From Streptomyces bungoensis (GTDB lineage: Bacteria > Actinomycetota > Actinomycetes > Streptomycetales > Streptomycetaceae): a stretch of 64,000 nt of DNA. Within the stretch, counting starts at the first letter, position 1. Each line of letters begins with the position of its first letter. Positions 1 through 7,591 of the stretch are shown here, in pieces. The notes beneath the pieces are model-generated. The model was not told where the DNA came from. It searched no databases and saw nothing but the letters and a program-made list of their open reading frames with translations. The stretch spans positions 315,254 through 379,253 of the forward strand of contig NZ_KQ948852.1 of the NCBI RefSeq assembly GCF_001514215.1, given 5' to 3'. Position numbers and translations under genes: made by a program.

Positions 1-422
1 CGCTGCCCGACCCCGCTCTGCACGACGCGCTGTACGACCGGCACATGACGCCGGCGGCCTGGTCGCCGTACCCCGACGCGGCCCAGGTGCTGCGCACGCT
101 GCGCGAGCGCGGGATCGGCGTCGGCGTGGTGAGCAACATCGGCTGGGACCTGCGCCCGGTCTTCCGCGAGCACGGGCTGGACGAGTTCGTGGACGCCTAC
201 GTGCTCTCGTACGAGCACGGTGTGCAGAAGCCCGACCCCCGGCTCTTCTCGGTGGCCTGCGCGGAACTGGACGTCGATCCGCGGCGGGTGCTGATGGTCG
301 GCGACAGCCGCCCGGCGGACGGCGGCGCGGCCGCCCTGGGCTGCCGCGTGCACTTCGTGGACCATCTGCCGGTGACACAGCGCCCCGACGCGCTGCTGCC
401 GGTGCTGGACCTGGTGGGCTGA
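1..422 (+). CDS. HAD-superfamily hydrolase (3' part only)
   Basis: The frame is open to the left edge, so the gene starts outside the window and about 139 C-terminal residues are visible. HAD motif II is seen as VVSNIGWD, motif III as the lysine in GVQKPDPRLF, and motif IV as LMVGDSRPADGG with its acidic pair. These bind and hydrolyse phosphate esters through an aspartyl-phosphate formed in the missing motif I. The order and spacing fit subfamily I phosphatases of the phosphoglycolate-phosphatase/haloacid-dehalogenase type. The substrate cannot be told from sequence. A TetR regulator follows 157 bp downstream in the same direction, but a hairpin lies between them, so they are probably separate units. 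Confidence 0.85.
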   Translation, partial: LPDPALHDALYDRHMTPAAWSPYPDAAQVLRTLRERGIGVGVVSNIGWDLRPVFREHGLDEFVDAYVLSYEHGVQKPDPRLFSVACAELDVDPRRVLMVGDSRPADGGAAALGCRVHFVDHLPVTQRPDALLPVLDLVG

Positions 423-431
423 CGCGCGCCG

Positions 432-469
432 CTGAGACGACGGAACCCGGAGCCGTCCGTCTGAGACGA
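432..469 (+). terminator. Possible terminator after the HAD gene
   Basis: AGACG-ACGG at 435-443 pairs with CCGT-C-CGTCT at 453-462, with one bulged base and a nine-base loop, beginning 13 bp past the HAD stop codon. The hairpin is flanked by direct copies of CTGAGACGA (432-440 and 461-469). There is no U tract, as is common for Streptomyces terminators. The assignment rests only on position and pairing. Confidence 0.3.
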
Positions 470-540
470 TCCCCCGTGTCGCCCCAGACGGACGGCAGCT
501 CCGAGCGGGCCCCGCGCAGAGCGGTGCCACCCGCGCTGAG

Positions 541-572
541 TATAGTTGGCTGGCAGCCAGTCAACGCAGGAG
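541..572 (+). promoter_or_regulatory. -10 box, TetR operator palindrome and RBS
   Basis: TATAGT at 541-546 fits a -10 box. It runs into a 19-bp near-perfect palindrome, TTGGCTGGCAGCCAGTCAA (546-564), whose arms match at all but one pair of positions around a central A. An AGGAG Shine-Dalgarno sequence follows at 568-572. Size and position are typical of TetR-family operators, so the gene that starts at 580 probably represses itself. No clear -35 box is seen. Confidence 0.65.
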
Positions 573-579
573 TTACAGG

Positions 580-1245
580 ATGTCCCCGCGCAGCGCCTCG
601 GTCAATGAAGAGTTGCGGCGGCGTTCCCGGGAACGGCTCCTGCAGGCCGCGGTCGAACTGGTCGACGAGCGCGGGTTCGAGGCGACGACGCTGGCCGACA
701 TCGCCGACCGGGCCGGCTCCGCGCGCGGGCTGGTGTCGTACTACTTCCCCGGCAAGCGCCAGTTGGTGCAGTCCGCGGTGCACCGCCTGATGCACCGCAC
801 GCTGGAGGAGGCACTGGAACGCGATCCCCGGACCGAGGACGGCCGGGAGCGGCTGGCGCGCGCCGTCGACGCGATCCTGGGGCTCGCCCACGACCGTCCG
901 GTGCTCATGCGCCAGCACATGGCGGGGCTGCTCCAGGCGGAGGGCTTCCTGCAGTGCCCGGAGCAGCGGCGGCTCTCGGAGCTGCTGAGCGACACGGTCG
1001 CCCGGTACGGCTCCGCGGACGTGACGGCGGACTACCCGCTGCTGCGGGCCCTGCTGATGGGCGCGGTGTTCGCGGCGCTCGTGCCGGGAGTGCCGATGCC
1101 CGTCCCGGCCCTGCGGGCCGAGCTGTTCGCGCGGTACGGGCTCGACTGGGAGATGGGCGTGCCCCCCGGCAGCGACACGGACACCGCGGCGGGGCCGGGC
1201 GAGGACCTGTCCCGGTTCTTCGCGACCGGGGAGCGGACGGACTAG
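580..1245 (+). CDS. TetR/AcrR-family transcriptional regulator
   Basis: This 221-residue protein carries an N-terminal TetR helix-turn-helix at about residues 12-58: helix one near RERLLQAAVELV, then GFEATTLADIADRAG and the recognition helix ending in SYYFPGKRQL. The rest is an alpha-helical ligand and dimer domain with no recognisable sequence signature. The ATG at 580 is preceded by AGGAG at 568-572 and by a palindromic operator overlapping the -10 box, which indicates autoregulation. The nearest possible target is the ferredoxin reductase gene 142 bp downstream in the same direction. The ligand is unknown. Confidence 0.9.
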   Translation: MSPRSASVNEELRRRSRERLLQAAVELVDERGFEATTLADIADRAGSARGLVSYYFPGKRQLVQSAVHRLMHRTLEEALERDPRTEDGRERLARAVDAILGLAHDRPVLMRQHMAGLLQAEGFLQCPEQRRLSELLSDTVARYGSADVTADYPLLRALLMGAVFAALVPGVPMPVPALRAELFARYGLDWEMGVPPGSDTDTAAGPGEDLSRFFATGERTD

Positions 1246-1387
1246 CCGGCCGGCCCCGGCGCCGATGCGCCCGCCCGCGCCCCGCGGCGATCACGGGATC
1301 ACTCCGTCGGCCCCTGCCGTCCCGGGCGGGGCGGTGCCATGCTGGAGCCGTCCGCACACTCTCCTGCTTGGGGCAAGGAGTACCGCC

Positions 1388-2737
1388 GTGCTGCGTGTCG
1401 CCGTCGTCGGCTCCGGGCCGAGCGGGTGCTACACCGCCCAGAGCCTGGTCCAGCTGGATCCCGGGGTGCGGGTGGACGTGCTCGACCGGCTGCCGTGCCC
1501 CTACGGGCTGGTGCGCTACGGCGTCGCCCCGGACCACGAGAAGATCAAGTCCCTGCAGGGCAGCCTGCGCACCGTGCTGGAGCACGAGCGGGTGCGGTTC
1601 CTCGGCGGGGTCCGGGTGGGCGGGCCCGGGGGGCTGCCCGTGGAGCGGCTGCGGGAGCTGTACCACGCGGTGGTGTACTGCGTGGGCGCCGCCGCCGACC
1701 GCCGCCTCGGCATCCCCGGCGAGGAGCTGCCGGGCAGCTGGTCGGCGACCGAGTTCGTGTCCTGGTACAGCGCGCATCCGGACGCGGCCGACGCGGGGTT
1801 CGTGCGCGGGGTCCGCTCGGCGGTGGTCATCGGTGTGGGCAACGTGGCCGTGGACGTCACGCGGATGCTGGTGCGGGGCCCCGGTGAGCTGCGCCCGACG
1901 GACATGCCGCAGGGGGCCCTGGACGCGCTGGCGGCGAGCGGGATCACCGAGGTCCACATGACCGGCCGGCGCGGCCCCTCGCAGGCCCGTTTCACCACCA
2001 AGGAGCTGCGCGAGCTGGGCGGCCTGCCCGGCACCGAGGTGACCGTGGAGCAGAGCGAGCTGGACCTGGACCCGGGGTGCGCCGACCCGTCCGCGCTGCC
2101 CGCCGTGCAGCGCCGCAACGTGGAGGCGCTGCGCGGCTGGGCGAGCGCCGGGTCCCTGCCGACGGCGCGCCGGATCCGGCTGCGGTTCTTCCTGCGGCCC
2201 GTGGAACTGCTCGCGGACGGCGGCCGCGTGGGCGCCGTGCGCTTCGAGCGGACGGTGCCGGACGGGCACGGCGGCGTGACCGGGACCGGGCGGTTCGAGG
2301 ACGTGGCGGCGCAGTTGGTGCTGCGCTCGGTGGGCTACCGCGGCGTGCCGCTGGAGGGCCTGCCGTTCGACCCGGCGAGCGGCACCGTGCCGCACCGGGA
2401 CGGCCGCGTCCTGCGCGACGGCGTCGCCTCGCCGGGCGAGTACGTCGCCGGCTGGATCAAGCGCGGCCCGACCGGCGTGATCGGCACCAACCGGCCGTGC
2501 GCCAAGCAGACGGCGGCCGCCCTGCTCGCCGAGGCGCCCGCCCTCGTGCGCCGGGAGGTACCCGAGGACGCGCTCCCGGCGCTGCGCGCGGCGGGCCTGG
2601 AGCCGGTGCCGTGGGCAGGCTGGCTGGCGATCGAGCGCGCCGAGGCCGAACTCGGCGCGCGGCTGGGCCGGGGCGTGGTCAAGCTGGCCGACTGGGAGGC
2701 GCTGTTGAGGGTGGCCCGGTCGGCCGTGCGGTCGTAG
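1388..2737 (+). CDS. fprA: Ferredoxin/adrenodoxin-type NADP+ reductase (FprA-like)
   Basis: A 449-residue flavoprotein that moves electrons between NADPH and a ferredoxin, probably to supply cytochromes P450 or other redox enzymes in the cytoplasm. The N-terminal FAD fold shows VVGSGPSGCYTAQSL (about residues 5-19), followed by PYGLVRYGVAPDH, a hallmark of adrenodoxin-reductase homologues. The NADP domain has VVIGVGNVAVDVTRML and GRRGPSQARFTTKEL, and the C-terminal AGWIKRGPTGVIGTN loop closes over FAD. The GTG at 1388 is used because AAGGAG lies at 1375-1380; an upstream GTG would add 41 unrelated residues. No ferredoxin gene is adjacent, so its partner is unknown. Confidence 0.92.
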   Translation: MLRVAVVGSGPSGCYTAQSLVQLDPGVRVDVLDRLPCPYGLVRYGVAPDHEKIKSLQGSLRTVLEHERVRFLGGVRVGGPGGLPVERLRELYHAVVYCVGAAADRRLGIPGEELPGSWSATEFVSWYSAHPDAADAGFVRGVRSAVVIGVGNVAVDVTRMLVRGPGELRPTDMPQGALDALAASGITEVHMTGRRGPSQARFTTKELRELGGLPGTEVTVEQSELDLDPGCADPSALPAVQRRNVEALRGWASAGSLPTARRIRLRFFLRPVELLADGGRVGAVRFERTVPDGHGGVTGTGRFEDVAAQLVLRSVGYRGVPLEGLPFDPASGTVPHRDGRVLRDGVASPGEYVAGWIKRGPTGVIGTNRPCAKQTAAALLAEAPALVRREVPEDALPALRAAGLEPVPWAGWLAIERAEAELGARLGRGVVKLADWEALLRVARSAVRS

Positions 2738-2792
2738 GACGCGTCGGCGGGACCCCGTGCGACGACGGCGAGGCGGAGTCGTTCCCGGGAAC

Positions 2793-4124
2793 TCACGTCC
2801 GCCGGAGCAGCCCCGGGGGAACCGCCGCGGCGAGGACGCCGTACCCCCGCGGGTTCAGGTGCAGCCAGTCCCCGGCCTGGAGATCGGCCGGCAGCCGGTT
2901 CGGCCGCGCCGGGTCCCGGACCGCCCGGTCGAAGTCGATCATCGCGTCGAAGTGGCCTGGCGTGCGGATCCAGGCGTTGAGGCGCTGCCGGGACGCCTCC
3001 CGCTCCCCCGCGGGGTCGTCGTACAGGGTGCTGCCCCCGAACGGCGTCAGGGTCGCGCCGTAGACGCGGATTCCCTGGGCGTGGGCGCGGAGCACGATCT
3101 GCCGGTAGCCGGCGATCAGGTCGTCGCTGATCGCGCGCTGCGCCCCGGGCGTGGCCTCGGCGGTCCCGATGTCGTTCACGCCCTCGAAGAGGATCAGCCA
3201 GGAGACCCCGCTGCGGGACAGCACGTCGCGGTCGAGCCGCGCCAGCACGTTGGGGCCGAGGCCGTCGTGGAGGACGCGGTTGCCGCCGGCGGCCTGGTTG
3301 AGGACGGCGATGTCCGAGGTGGCGGTGGTCTTCTGCAGCCGGTCGAAGAACTGGTCCGGCCAGCGGTCGTTGCCGTTGGTCGTGGAGGCCCGCCCGTCGG
3401 TGAGCGAGTCGCCGACGACGGCCACCGCCCGGGTGGCGCCGGGCGCCCGCACCTCGACGTCGCTGAGCAGGTACCAGTGGTCGACCGGGGTCGCGTCGGC
3501 CGGGTCCGGGTCCCGGGTGTGGTCGCCGTGCAGCAGGTACGAGGTGGTGCGCGAGCCCGGGTGCGAGGTGAGCGCGAGCGACGGCTGCCCCTGCGCGGTG
3601 TACGCCGTCACCGTCAGCTCGGACCCGGCACGCAGGTCCAGGCGGACGGGATCGGAGACGACCTGGGCGCCGACCGGGACGGTCGCCGAGTCGCGTCCCG
3701 AGAAGGTCACCCGGCGCAGGCTGCCCGGCTCGACCGCGGCGGTCCCGGCCCGTCCGTCCCGCGGCAGCGCCACGGTCACCGCGGTCAGCGGCAGCTCGGT
3801 GTCGCCGTAGGCGTTGGAGAAGCGCAGCCTGAGCAGGTGGCCGCCGACGGTGACCCGGACGGTCTGCCGCACCGTGGTGTCGGCCAGCACCGAATCCTCG
3901 TCTCTGAACGGCGCGGGCGGCAGGTTCGCGGGTTCGGTGAGCTGGGGCATGCCGGTCCAGGTGTTCGCCCAGTGCGGGCCGTCGGTCACCGGAGTGGTCC
4001 CGGGCGCCGCCGGACCGCGGCCCTCGACCAGGGCCCGGAGCGCGGAGGACGAGACGGCCAGGGCGAGGACGAGGACGCACGCGGTGAGCAGGGCGGCGAG
4101 CGGCGATCTGCTGGACGGCTTCAC
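2793..4124 (-). CDS. Exported SGNH/GDSL-family esterase
   Basis: A 443-residue protein with a signal peptide or N-terminal anchor (residues 8-28), so it acts outside the membrane. After a beta-rich N-terminal domain of about 200 residues comes the SGNH hydrolase fold. Block I is VVGDSLTDG with nucleophile Ser240, block III is GVNDIG, and block V is GDWLHLNPRGYG with Asp419 and His422. This arrangement resembles secreted rhamnogalacturonan-acetylesterase-type or lipase-like enzymes and predicts removal of acyl or acetyl groups. It lies next to a CBM2 esterase and a pectate lyase, so a role in plant polysaccharide breakdown is plausible but inferred. Confidence 0.88.
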   Translation of the reverse strand: MKPSSRSPLAALLTACVLVLALAVSSSALRALVEGRGPAAPGTTPVTDGPHWANTWTGMPQLTEPANLPPAPFRDEDSVLADTTVRQTVRVTVGGHLLRLRFSNAYGDTELPLTAVTVALPRDGRAGTAAVEPGSLRRVTFSGRDSATVPVGAQVVSDPVRLDLRAGSELTVTAYTAQGQPSLALTSHPGSRTTSYLLHGDHTRDPDPADATPVDHWYLLSDVEVRAPGATRAVAVVGDSLTDGRASTTNGNDRWPDQFFDRLQKTTATSDIAVLNQAAGGNRVLHDGLGPNVLARLDRDVLSRSGVSWLILFEGVNDIGTAEATPGAQRAISDDLIAGYRQIVLRAHAQGIRVYGATLTPFGGSTLYDDPAGEREASRQRLNAWIRTPGHFDAMIDFDRAVRDPARPNRLPADLQAGDWLHLNPRGYGVLAAAVPPGLLRRT

Positions 4125-4251
4125 GTGTGCCTTCCTGGGGACGGGAGGATGCCTTCCCGGGGGCTTCCCGGGGGCGGGAGGAGCCGGGCGGCCGGTGCGG
4201 GCGTCTGGGGGTGGGCGCCGGGACGGCCGGTGCGAGCGCCGGCGGGTGGGG

Positions 4252-4279
4252 GCCGGGACGGGGGATGCCGCGTCCCGGC
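4252..4279 (-). terminator. Terminator of the CBM2 esterase gene
   Basis: GCCGGGACG (4252-4260) and CGTCCCGGC (4271-4279) form a perfect 9-bp stem with a 10-nt loop, 15 bp beyond the esterase stop codon on the minus strand. The GC-rich stem without a U run is usual for actinobacterial terminators. Confidence 0.6.
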
Positions 4280-4293
4280 GCCCGCCCGGTGCG

Positions 4294-5613
4294 TCAGCCG
4301 ACCGTGCAGGCGGTGCCGTTGAGCGTGTAGGCCGTGGGTGCCGCGGCGTTGCCGGTGTGGGTGGCCTGGTAGCCGATGCTCACGCCGGCATGGGGCGCGA
4401 TGCTGCCGTTGTACGAGACGTCGGCGGCCGTCACCGAGCCGGAGGACGGGCTGTAGGTGGCGTTCCAGCCGCCGGTGATGGTCTGACCGGCGGGCAGGGT
4501 GAAGCCCAGCTTCCAGCCGCTGACCGTCGTCGTGCCGGTGTTGGTGATGGTGACGGAGGCGGTCAGCCCGGTGTTCCAGGCGCTGGTCGTGACGGTGACC
4601 TCGCAGCCGACGGCCGGGGGCGGGGGCTCGCTGCCGCCCGCGTCCAGGCCGAAGAAGGTGAGGGCCCGGGCGGCCATGCCGTAGGTGTACAGGTTGTGGC
4701 CCACACCCTGGAGGCCGATCGCCTCGACGGGAGCCCGGTCACCGGTGCCGCCGTAGCGGGTGCGGGTCCAGCCGGACTGCGGGGAGTCGGTGGCGGTGGG
4801 CGTCTGGCCGGCGCCGAGGACGTCGGTCCACTGCTTGATCTCCTCGCCGAGGTTCGGGTAGCGCAGCGTGTCGTCGGCGGTGCCGTGCCACAACTGCATC
4901 CGGGGCCGGGGGCCGGTGTAGCCGGGGTAGGCGGCGCGGACCAGGTCGCCCCACTCCTTCGCGGTGTGGGTGACGGTGCCGCCGGCGCAGGCGCTGTTCC
5001 ACTCGGAACCGTCGGTGGTGGCGAAGCAGCCGAAGGGCACCCCGGAGAAGGCGGCCCCCGCGGCGAACACGTCGGGGTAGTCGCCGAGCAGGACATTGGT
5101 CATCATCGCGCCGGAGGAGATGCCGGTGACGTACACCTTGCCCGGGTCGGCGGAGTAGGTGCGGGTGACCCAGTCGACCATCGACCGGACGCCCACCGGG
5201 TCACTGCCGCCGCCGCGCCGCAGGGCCTGCGAGGAGGAGACGTCGAAGCACTTGCTCGCGCGGGTCACCGACGGGTACACGACGACGAACCCGTACCGGT
5301 CGGCGAGCGAGGCCCACTCGGTGCCGGAGTACATCGCCGACGCCGAGCCGCCGCACCAGTGCACGGCGACGACGACCGCCGGACGGGCGGCGACGCCACT
5401 CGGGACGTAGACGTACATCCGCAGGTCGCTGGGGTTCTCGCCGAAACCGGTGACCTCGGTGAGGGTCGCGGTGGGGACGGACCCGGTCCGGGCGGCGGCC
5501 GCGGGTGCGACCAGGGTCAGCGCCGCGAGCAGGGGCAGCAGCGCGGCGAGGAGGGCGAGCACCGCCGGGCGCAGCGGTGTCCTCGGGTGGTGGGGGGTGG
5601 CTGTGGGGGGCAC
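4294..5613 (-). CDS. Secreted PHB-depolymerase-family esterase with C-terminal CBM2
   Basis: A 439-residue secreted enzyme. The signal peptide covers residues 1 to about 40 and ends after an Ala-rich stretch. The alpha/beta-hydrolase domain of the PHB depolymerase / acetylxylan- and feruloyl-esterase group carries the nucleophile Ser in VTGISSGAMMTN; the acidic and His residues are expected near DTLRYP and GVGHNLY. A short linker (GGSEPPPPA) leads to a CBM2 cellulose-binding module of about 100 residues bounded by two cysteines, with conserved Trp. The GTG at 5613 has AAGGA just upstream; a longer frame to 5715 would put 34 odd residues before the signal peptide. It probably deacylates hemicellulose while bound to cellulose. 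Confidence 0.88.
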   Translation of the reverse strand: MPPTATPHHPRTPLRPAVLALLAALLPLLAALTLVAPAAAARTGSVPTATLTEVTGFGENPSDLRMYVYVPSGVAARPAVVVAVHWCGGSASAMYSGTEWASLADRYGFVVVYPSVTRASKCFDVSSSQALRRGGGSDPVGVRSMVDWVTRTYSADPGKVYVTGISSGAMMTNVLLGDYPDVFAAGAAFSGVPFGCFATTDGSEWNSACAGGTVTHTAKEWGDLVRAAYPGYTGPRPRMQLWHGTADDTLRYPNLGEEIKQWTDVLGAGQTPTATDSPQSGWTRTRYGGTGDRAPVEAIGLQGVGHNLYTYGMAARALTFFGLDAGGSEPPPPAVGCEVTVTTSAWNTGLTASVTITNTGTTTVSGWKLGFTLPAGQTITGGWNATYSPSSGSVTAADVSYNGSIAPHAGVSIGYQATHTGNAAAPTAYTLNGTACTVG

Positions 5614-5695
5614 GGTCCTTCGGTCCCTTCTGATCGCGGCTCGTGCGGCGTCGCGCGGGGAGCAATCGGCATCGTGGCATGGACACAGCCACTCA

Positions 5696-5709
5696 TGGAA
5701 GCGCTCCCA
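5696..5709 (-). promoter_or_regulatory. CebR-like operator upstream of the CBM2 esterase
   Basis: Read on the minus strand the site is TGGGAGCGCTTCCA, one base from the known CebR box TGGGAGCGCTCCCA, which controls cellulolysis genes in Streptomyces and is released by cellobiose. It lies 83-96 bp upstream of the esterase start. CebR binding is inferred from sequence only; another LacI-family repressor could use the same core. Confidence 0.6.
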
Positions 5710-5750
5710 CACCACTTCCTCACTGGCCGAAAAGAGGCGTACGCGAGGCG

Positions 5751-5779
5751 TTGACTAGAAAGCGCTTGCACTCTACGTT
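5751..5779 (+). promoter_or_regulatory. Pectate lyase promoter with internal LacI-type operator
   Basis: TTGACT (5751-5756) and TACGTT (5774-5779) form a promoter with an ideal 17-bp spacer. The spacer contains GAAAGCGCTTGC (5758-5769), an almost perfect palindrome with the central CG typical of LacI/GalR operators. A repressor bound there would block RNA polymerase directly. The predicted start near 5786 gives a leader of about 125 nt. Confidence 0.65.
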
Positions 5780-5909
5780 CCGTTCATCAGTGTGACCCGT
5801 AAGCCCGCCGTGCGGGCTCAACGCGGCCAGCGCTGCGGACATGCGTCCAGCCTTACGTACGAAGTTCATGTAAGTGACCACCCCCCACTCGGAGGAAGGC
5901 ATTCGGGAC
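5780..5909 (+). other. Long 5' leader of the pectate lyase mRNA
   Basis: AGCCCGC (5802-5808) and GCGGGCT (5812-5818) form a tight 7-bp hairpin. A weaker CTTAC/GTAAG pairing follows near 5853-5875. The RBS GGAGGAAGG at 5891-5899 is outside both. The role is unknown: mRNA stability or post-transcriptional control are possible. It does not match any riboswitch that I recognise. Confidence 0.35.
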
Positions 5910-6695
5910 ATGACCTCACGAGCACCCGCACACCTGCTGGGCGGACTGGCCGCCCTGGGCCTCATGTTTGGCATGATCATGGCCAGCGGAGGCCCGGCGG
6001 ACGCGGCCACCTGGCCCACCGCCAACGGCAGTCAGGCCGTCACCAAGACCATCTCGCTGTCCGGCACCAAGGACTACGGGATGAAGCGCCTGTACGGCAG
6101 CGGCGACCTGGGCACCGGGGGCCAGAGCGAGAGCCAGGACCCGATCCTGGACCTGGCACCCGGCACCGTCCTGAAGAACGTCATCATCGGTGCCCCCGCC
6201 GCGGACGGCATCCACTGCGAGGGCAGCTGCACGCTGCAGAACGTCTGGTGGGAGGACGTCGGCGAGGACGCGGCGACCTTCAAGGGCTCCTCGTCGTCGA
6301 ACGTGTACACCGTCTCGGGCGGCGGCGCCAGGGAAGCCAGTGACAAGGTCTTCCAGTTCAACGGCGCGGGCACCCTCAACGTGTCCGGTTTCGCCGTCAA
6401 GAACTTCGGCAAGCTGGTCCGCTCGTGCGGCAACTGCAAGACGCAGTACAAGCGCACGATCAACCTCAACACCATCGAGGCCACCTACAAGGGCACCGCG
6501 ATCGTCGGCATCAACACCAACTACGGCGACAGCGCGACGCTGAGGAACATCACCATCGTCGGGGACTCCAGCAAGAAGATCGTCCCCTGCCAGAAGTACA
6601 TCGGGAACAACACCGGCGCGGAACCGCCCAAGAACGGCTCGGGACCCGACGGGACGTACTGCAAGTACTCGTCCTCGGACATCACCTACAAGTAG
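5910..6695 (+). CDS. Secreted pectate lyase, polysaccharide lyase family 3
   Basis: A 261-residue protein whose first 32 residues are a signal peptide ending ...GPADA, so the mature enzyme starts at ATWPTANG. PL3 lyases cleave polygalacturonate by beta-elimination with calcium in a right-handed beta-helix. Family blocks are clear: DGIHCEGSCTLQNVWWEDVGEDA, then RSCGNCKTQYKRTI, which holds basic residues of the PL3 active site, and several paired cysteines. The ATG at 5910 is preferred to one at 5874 because GGAGGAAGG lies 10 nt upstream and the signal peptide starts there. Its promoter contains a LacI-type operator. It is divergent from the CBM2 esterase. Confidence 0.93.
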   Translation: MTSRAPAHLLGGLAALGLMFGMIMASGGPADAATWPTANGSQAVTKTISLSGTKDYGMKRLYGSGDLGTGGQSESQDPILDLAPGTVLKNVIIGAPAADGIHCEGSCTLQNVWWEDVGEDAATFKGSSSSNVYTVSGGGAREASDKVFQFNGAGTLNVSGFAVKNFGKLVRSCGNCKTQYKRTINLNTIEATYKGTAIVGINTNYGDSATLRNITIVGDSSKKIVPCQKYIGNNTGAEPPKNGSGPDGTYCKYSSSDITYK

Positions 6696-6707
6696 GGCGC
6701 CCGTGCC

Positions 6708-6746
6708 GGCGAGGGCCGTCGTCCACGGCGGACGGCGGCCCTCGCC
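6708..6746. terminator. Bidirectional terminator between pectate lyase and PaaX genes
   Basis: A 17-bp stem (6708-6724 with 6730-6746) is interrupted by a single G-U pair and closed by a 5-nt loop. It lies between convergent stop codons and can serve both genes. Confidence 0.75.
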
Positions 6747-6761
6747 GCGCCCGGGCCGGGG

Positions 6762-7526
6762 TCACACCTCGCGCGTCTGCCGTTCCAGGGAGGCCGCCAG
6801 TTCGCGCTGGTACCCGGCGTAGGCGGTGCGCAGCTCCTCGCCGGGCCAGTCGGCGGGGAGCAGCCAGGGCGGCAGCACGGGGTCGGTGAGCAGGAGGCGC
6901 ACGGCCGCCGCGAAGGCGGTGAGCCGGTCGGCGGGACGGCGGGCGCCGGCCGCGCGGGCCAGCAGGTGCCGTGCGGTGGCCGCCCAGTCGTCCAGCGGCC
7001 AGAGGCGGGCGGCCAGGGCGGGCGGGGAGCCGTCGGGGCGGGCGGTGCAGAGCAGCGCGACGCGCGCGAGATCAGCGGGAAGGGCGCGGTCGAGGTTGGC
7101 CGGCCGCAGCCACACCCCCTCGCGGAGCTCGGCCAGGCGCAGGGCGGTCAGCCGGCCGCGCAGGTCGGCGCGTTCGGCGGGGCCCCGGCCGGTCGCCGTC
7201 ACCACCAGCATCTCCCAGTCGCCGTCCCACGCGCGCGTACGGGGGCGCAGCGCCTCGTCCTGGCGGTGCTGGCGGGCCAGCAGCCGGTCGCTGAGCCGGT
7301 AGACGGCGTCCGTGCGGCGCAGGTCCCCGGCGGCCACCATGCGGCTCAGGGCGGCGCGCAGCGTCGAGCCGCCGATCCCGAAGGGCTCCACCAGCCGTAC
7401 CAGGTCCTTCACCGGCAGCTCGGGCGGATGCGCGCCCAGCAGCAGGCTGAGGACGACCGACCGCGCGGACAGGGGCGGCAGGCCGGTCCCGCCCGGCGCG
7501 GCCGACACGTTCATGCGCATGGGCAC
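6762..7526 (-). CDS. PaaX-family transcriptional regulator
   Basis: A 254-residue protein with the three-part layout of PaaX: an N-terminal winged helix (about residues 18-85, with SARSVVLSLLLG and GGSTLRAALSRMV), a central domain starting WDGDWEMLVV and a C-terminal PaaX_C-like region. PaaX of E. coli represses phenylacetate catabolism and responds to phenylacetyl-CoA, so an acyl-CoA ligand is plausible here. The gene is divergent from an AidB-type acyl-CoA dehydrogenase and the two share a 17-bp palindrome. GTG 7526, ATG 7520 and ATG 7514 are all possible starts; AAGGAGG lies at 7541-7547, which favours the first. Confidence 0.88.
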   Translation of the reverse strand: MPMRMNVSAAPGGTGLPPLSARSVVLSLLLGAHPPELPVKDLVRLVEPFGIGGSTLRAALSRMVAAGDLRRTDAVYRLSDRLLARQHRQDEALRPRTRAWDGDWEMLVVTATGRGPAERADLRGRLTALRLAELREGVWLRPANLDRALPADLARVALLCTARPDGSPPALAARLWPLDDWAATARHLLARAAGARRPADRLTAFAAAVRLLLTDPVLPPWLLPADWPGEELRTAYAGYQRELAASLERQTREV

Positions 7527-7539
7527 GTACTGTACGTGC
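7523..7539. promoter_or_regulatory. Palindromic operator between paaX-like and aidB-like genes
   Basis: GCACGTAC-T-GTACGTGC is a perfect palindrome with 8-bp arms. It sits between the RBS (7541-7547) and the first start codon of the PaaX-family gene, and about 50 bp upstream of the dehydrogenase. It is the obvious candidate for control of both divergent genes. Confidence 0.6.
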
Positions 7540-7591
7540 GCCTCCTTGTTGCATCATTGCGACAGCCGCAGCGGAAGTGCAACATGGATCC

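Noticed and set aside
2781..2792. Perfect palindrome GTTCCCGGGAAC
   Set aside because: It ends directly at the stop codon of the SGNH gene between two convergent genes, where no operator is expected. It is too short for a terminator and may be chance.
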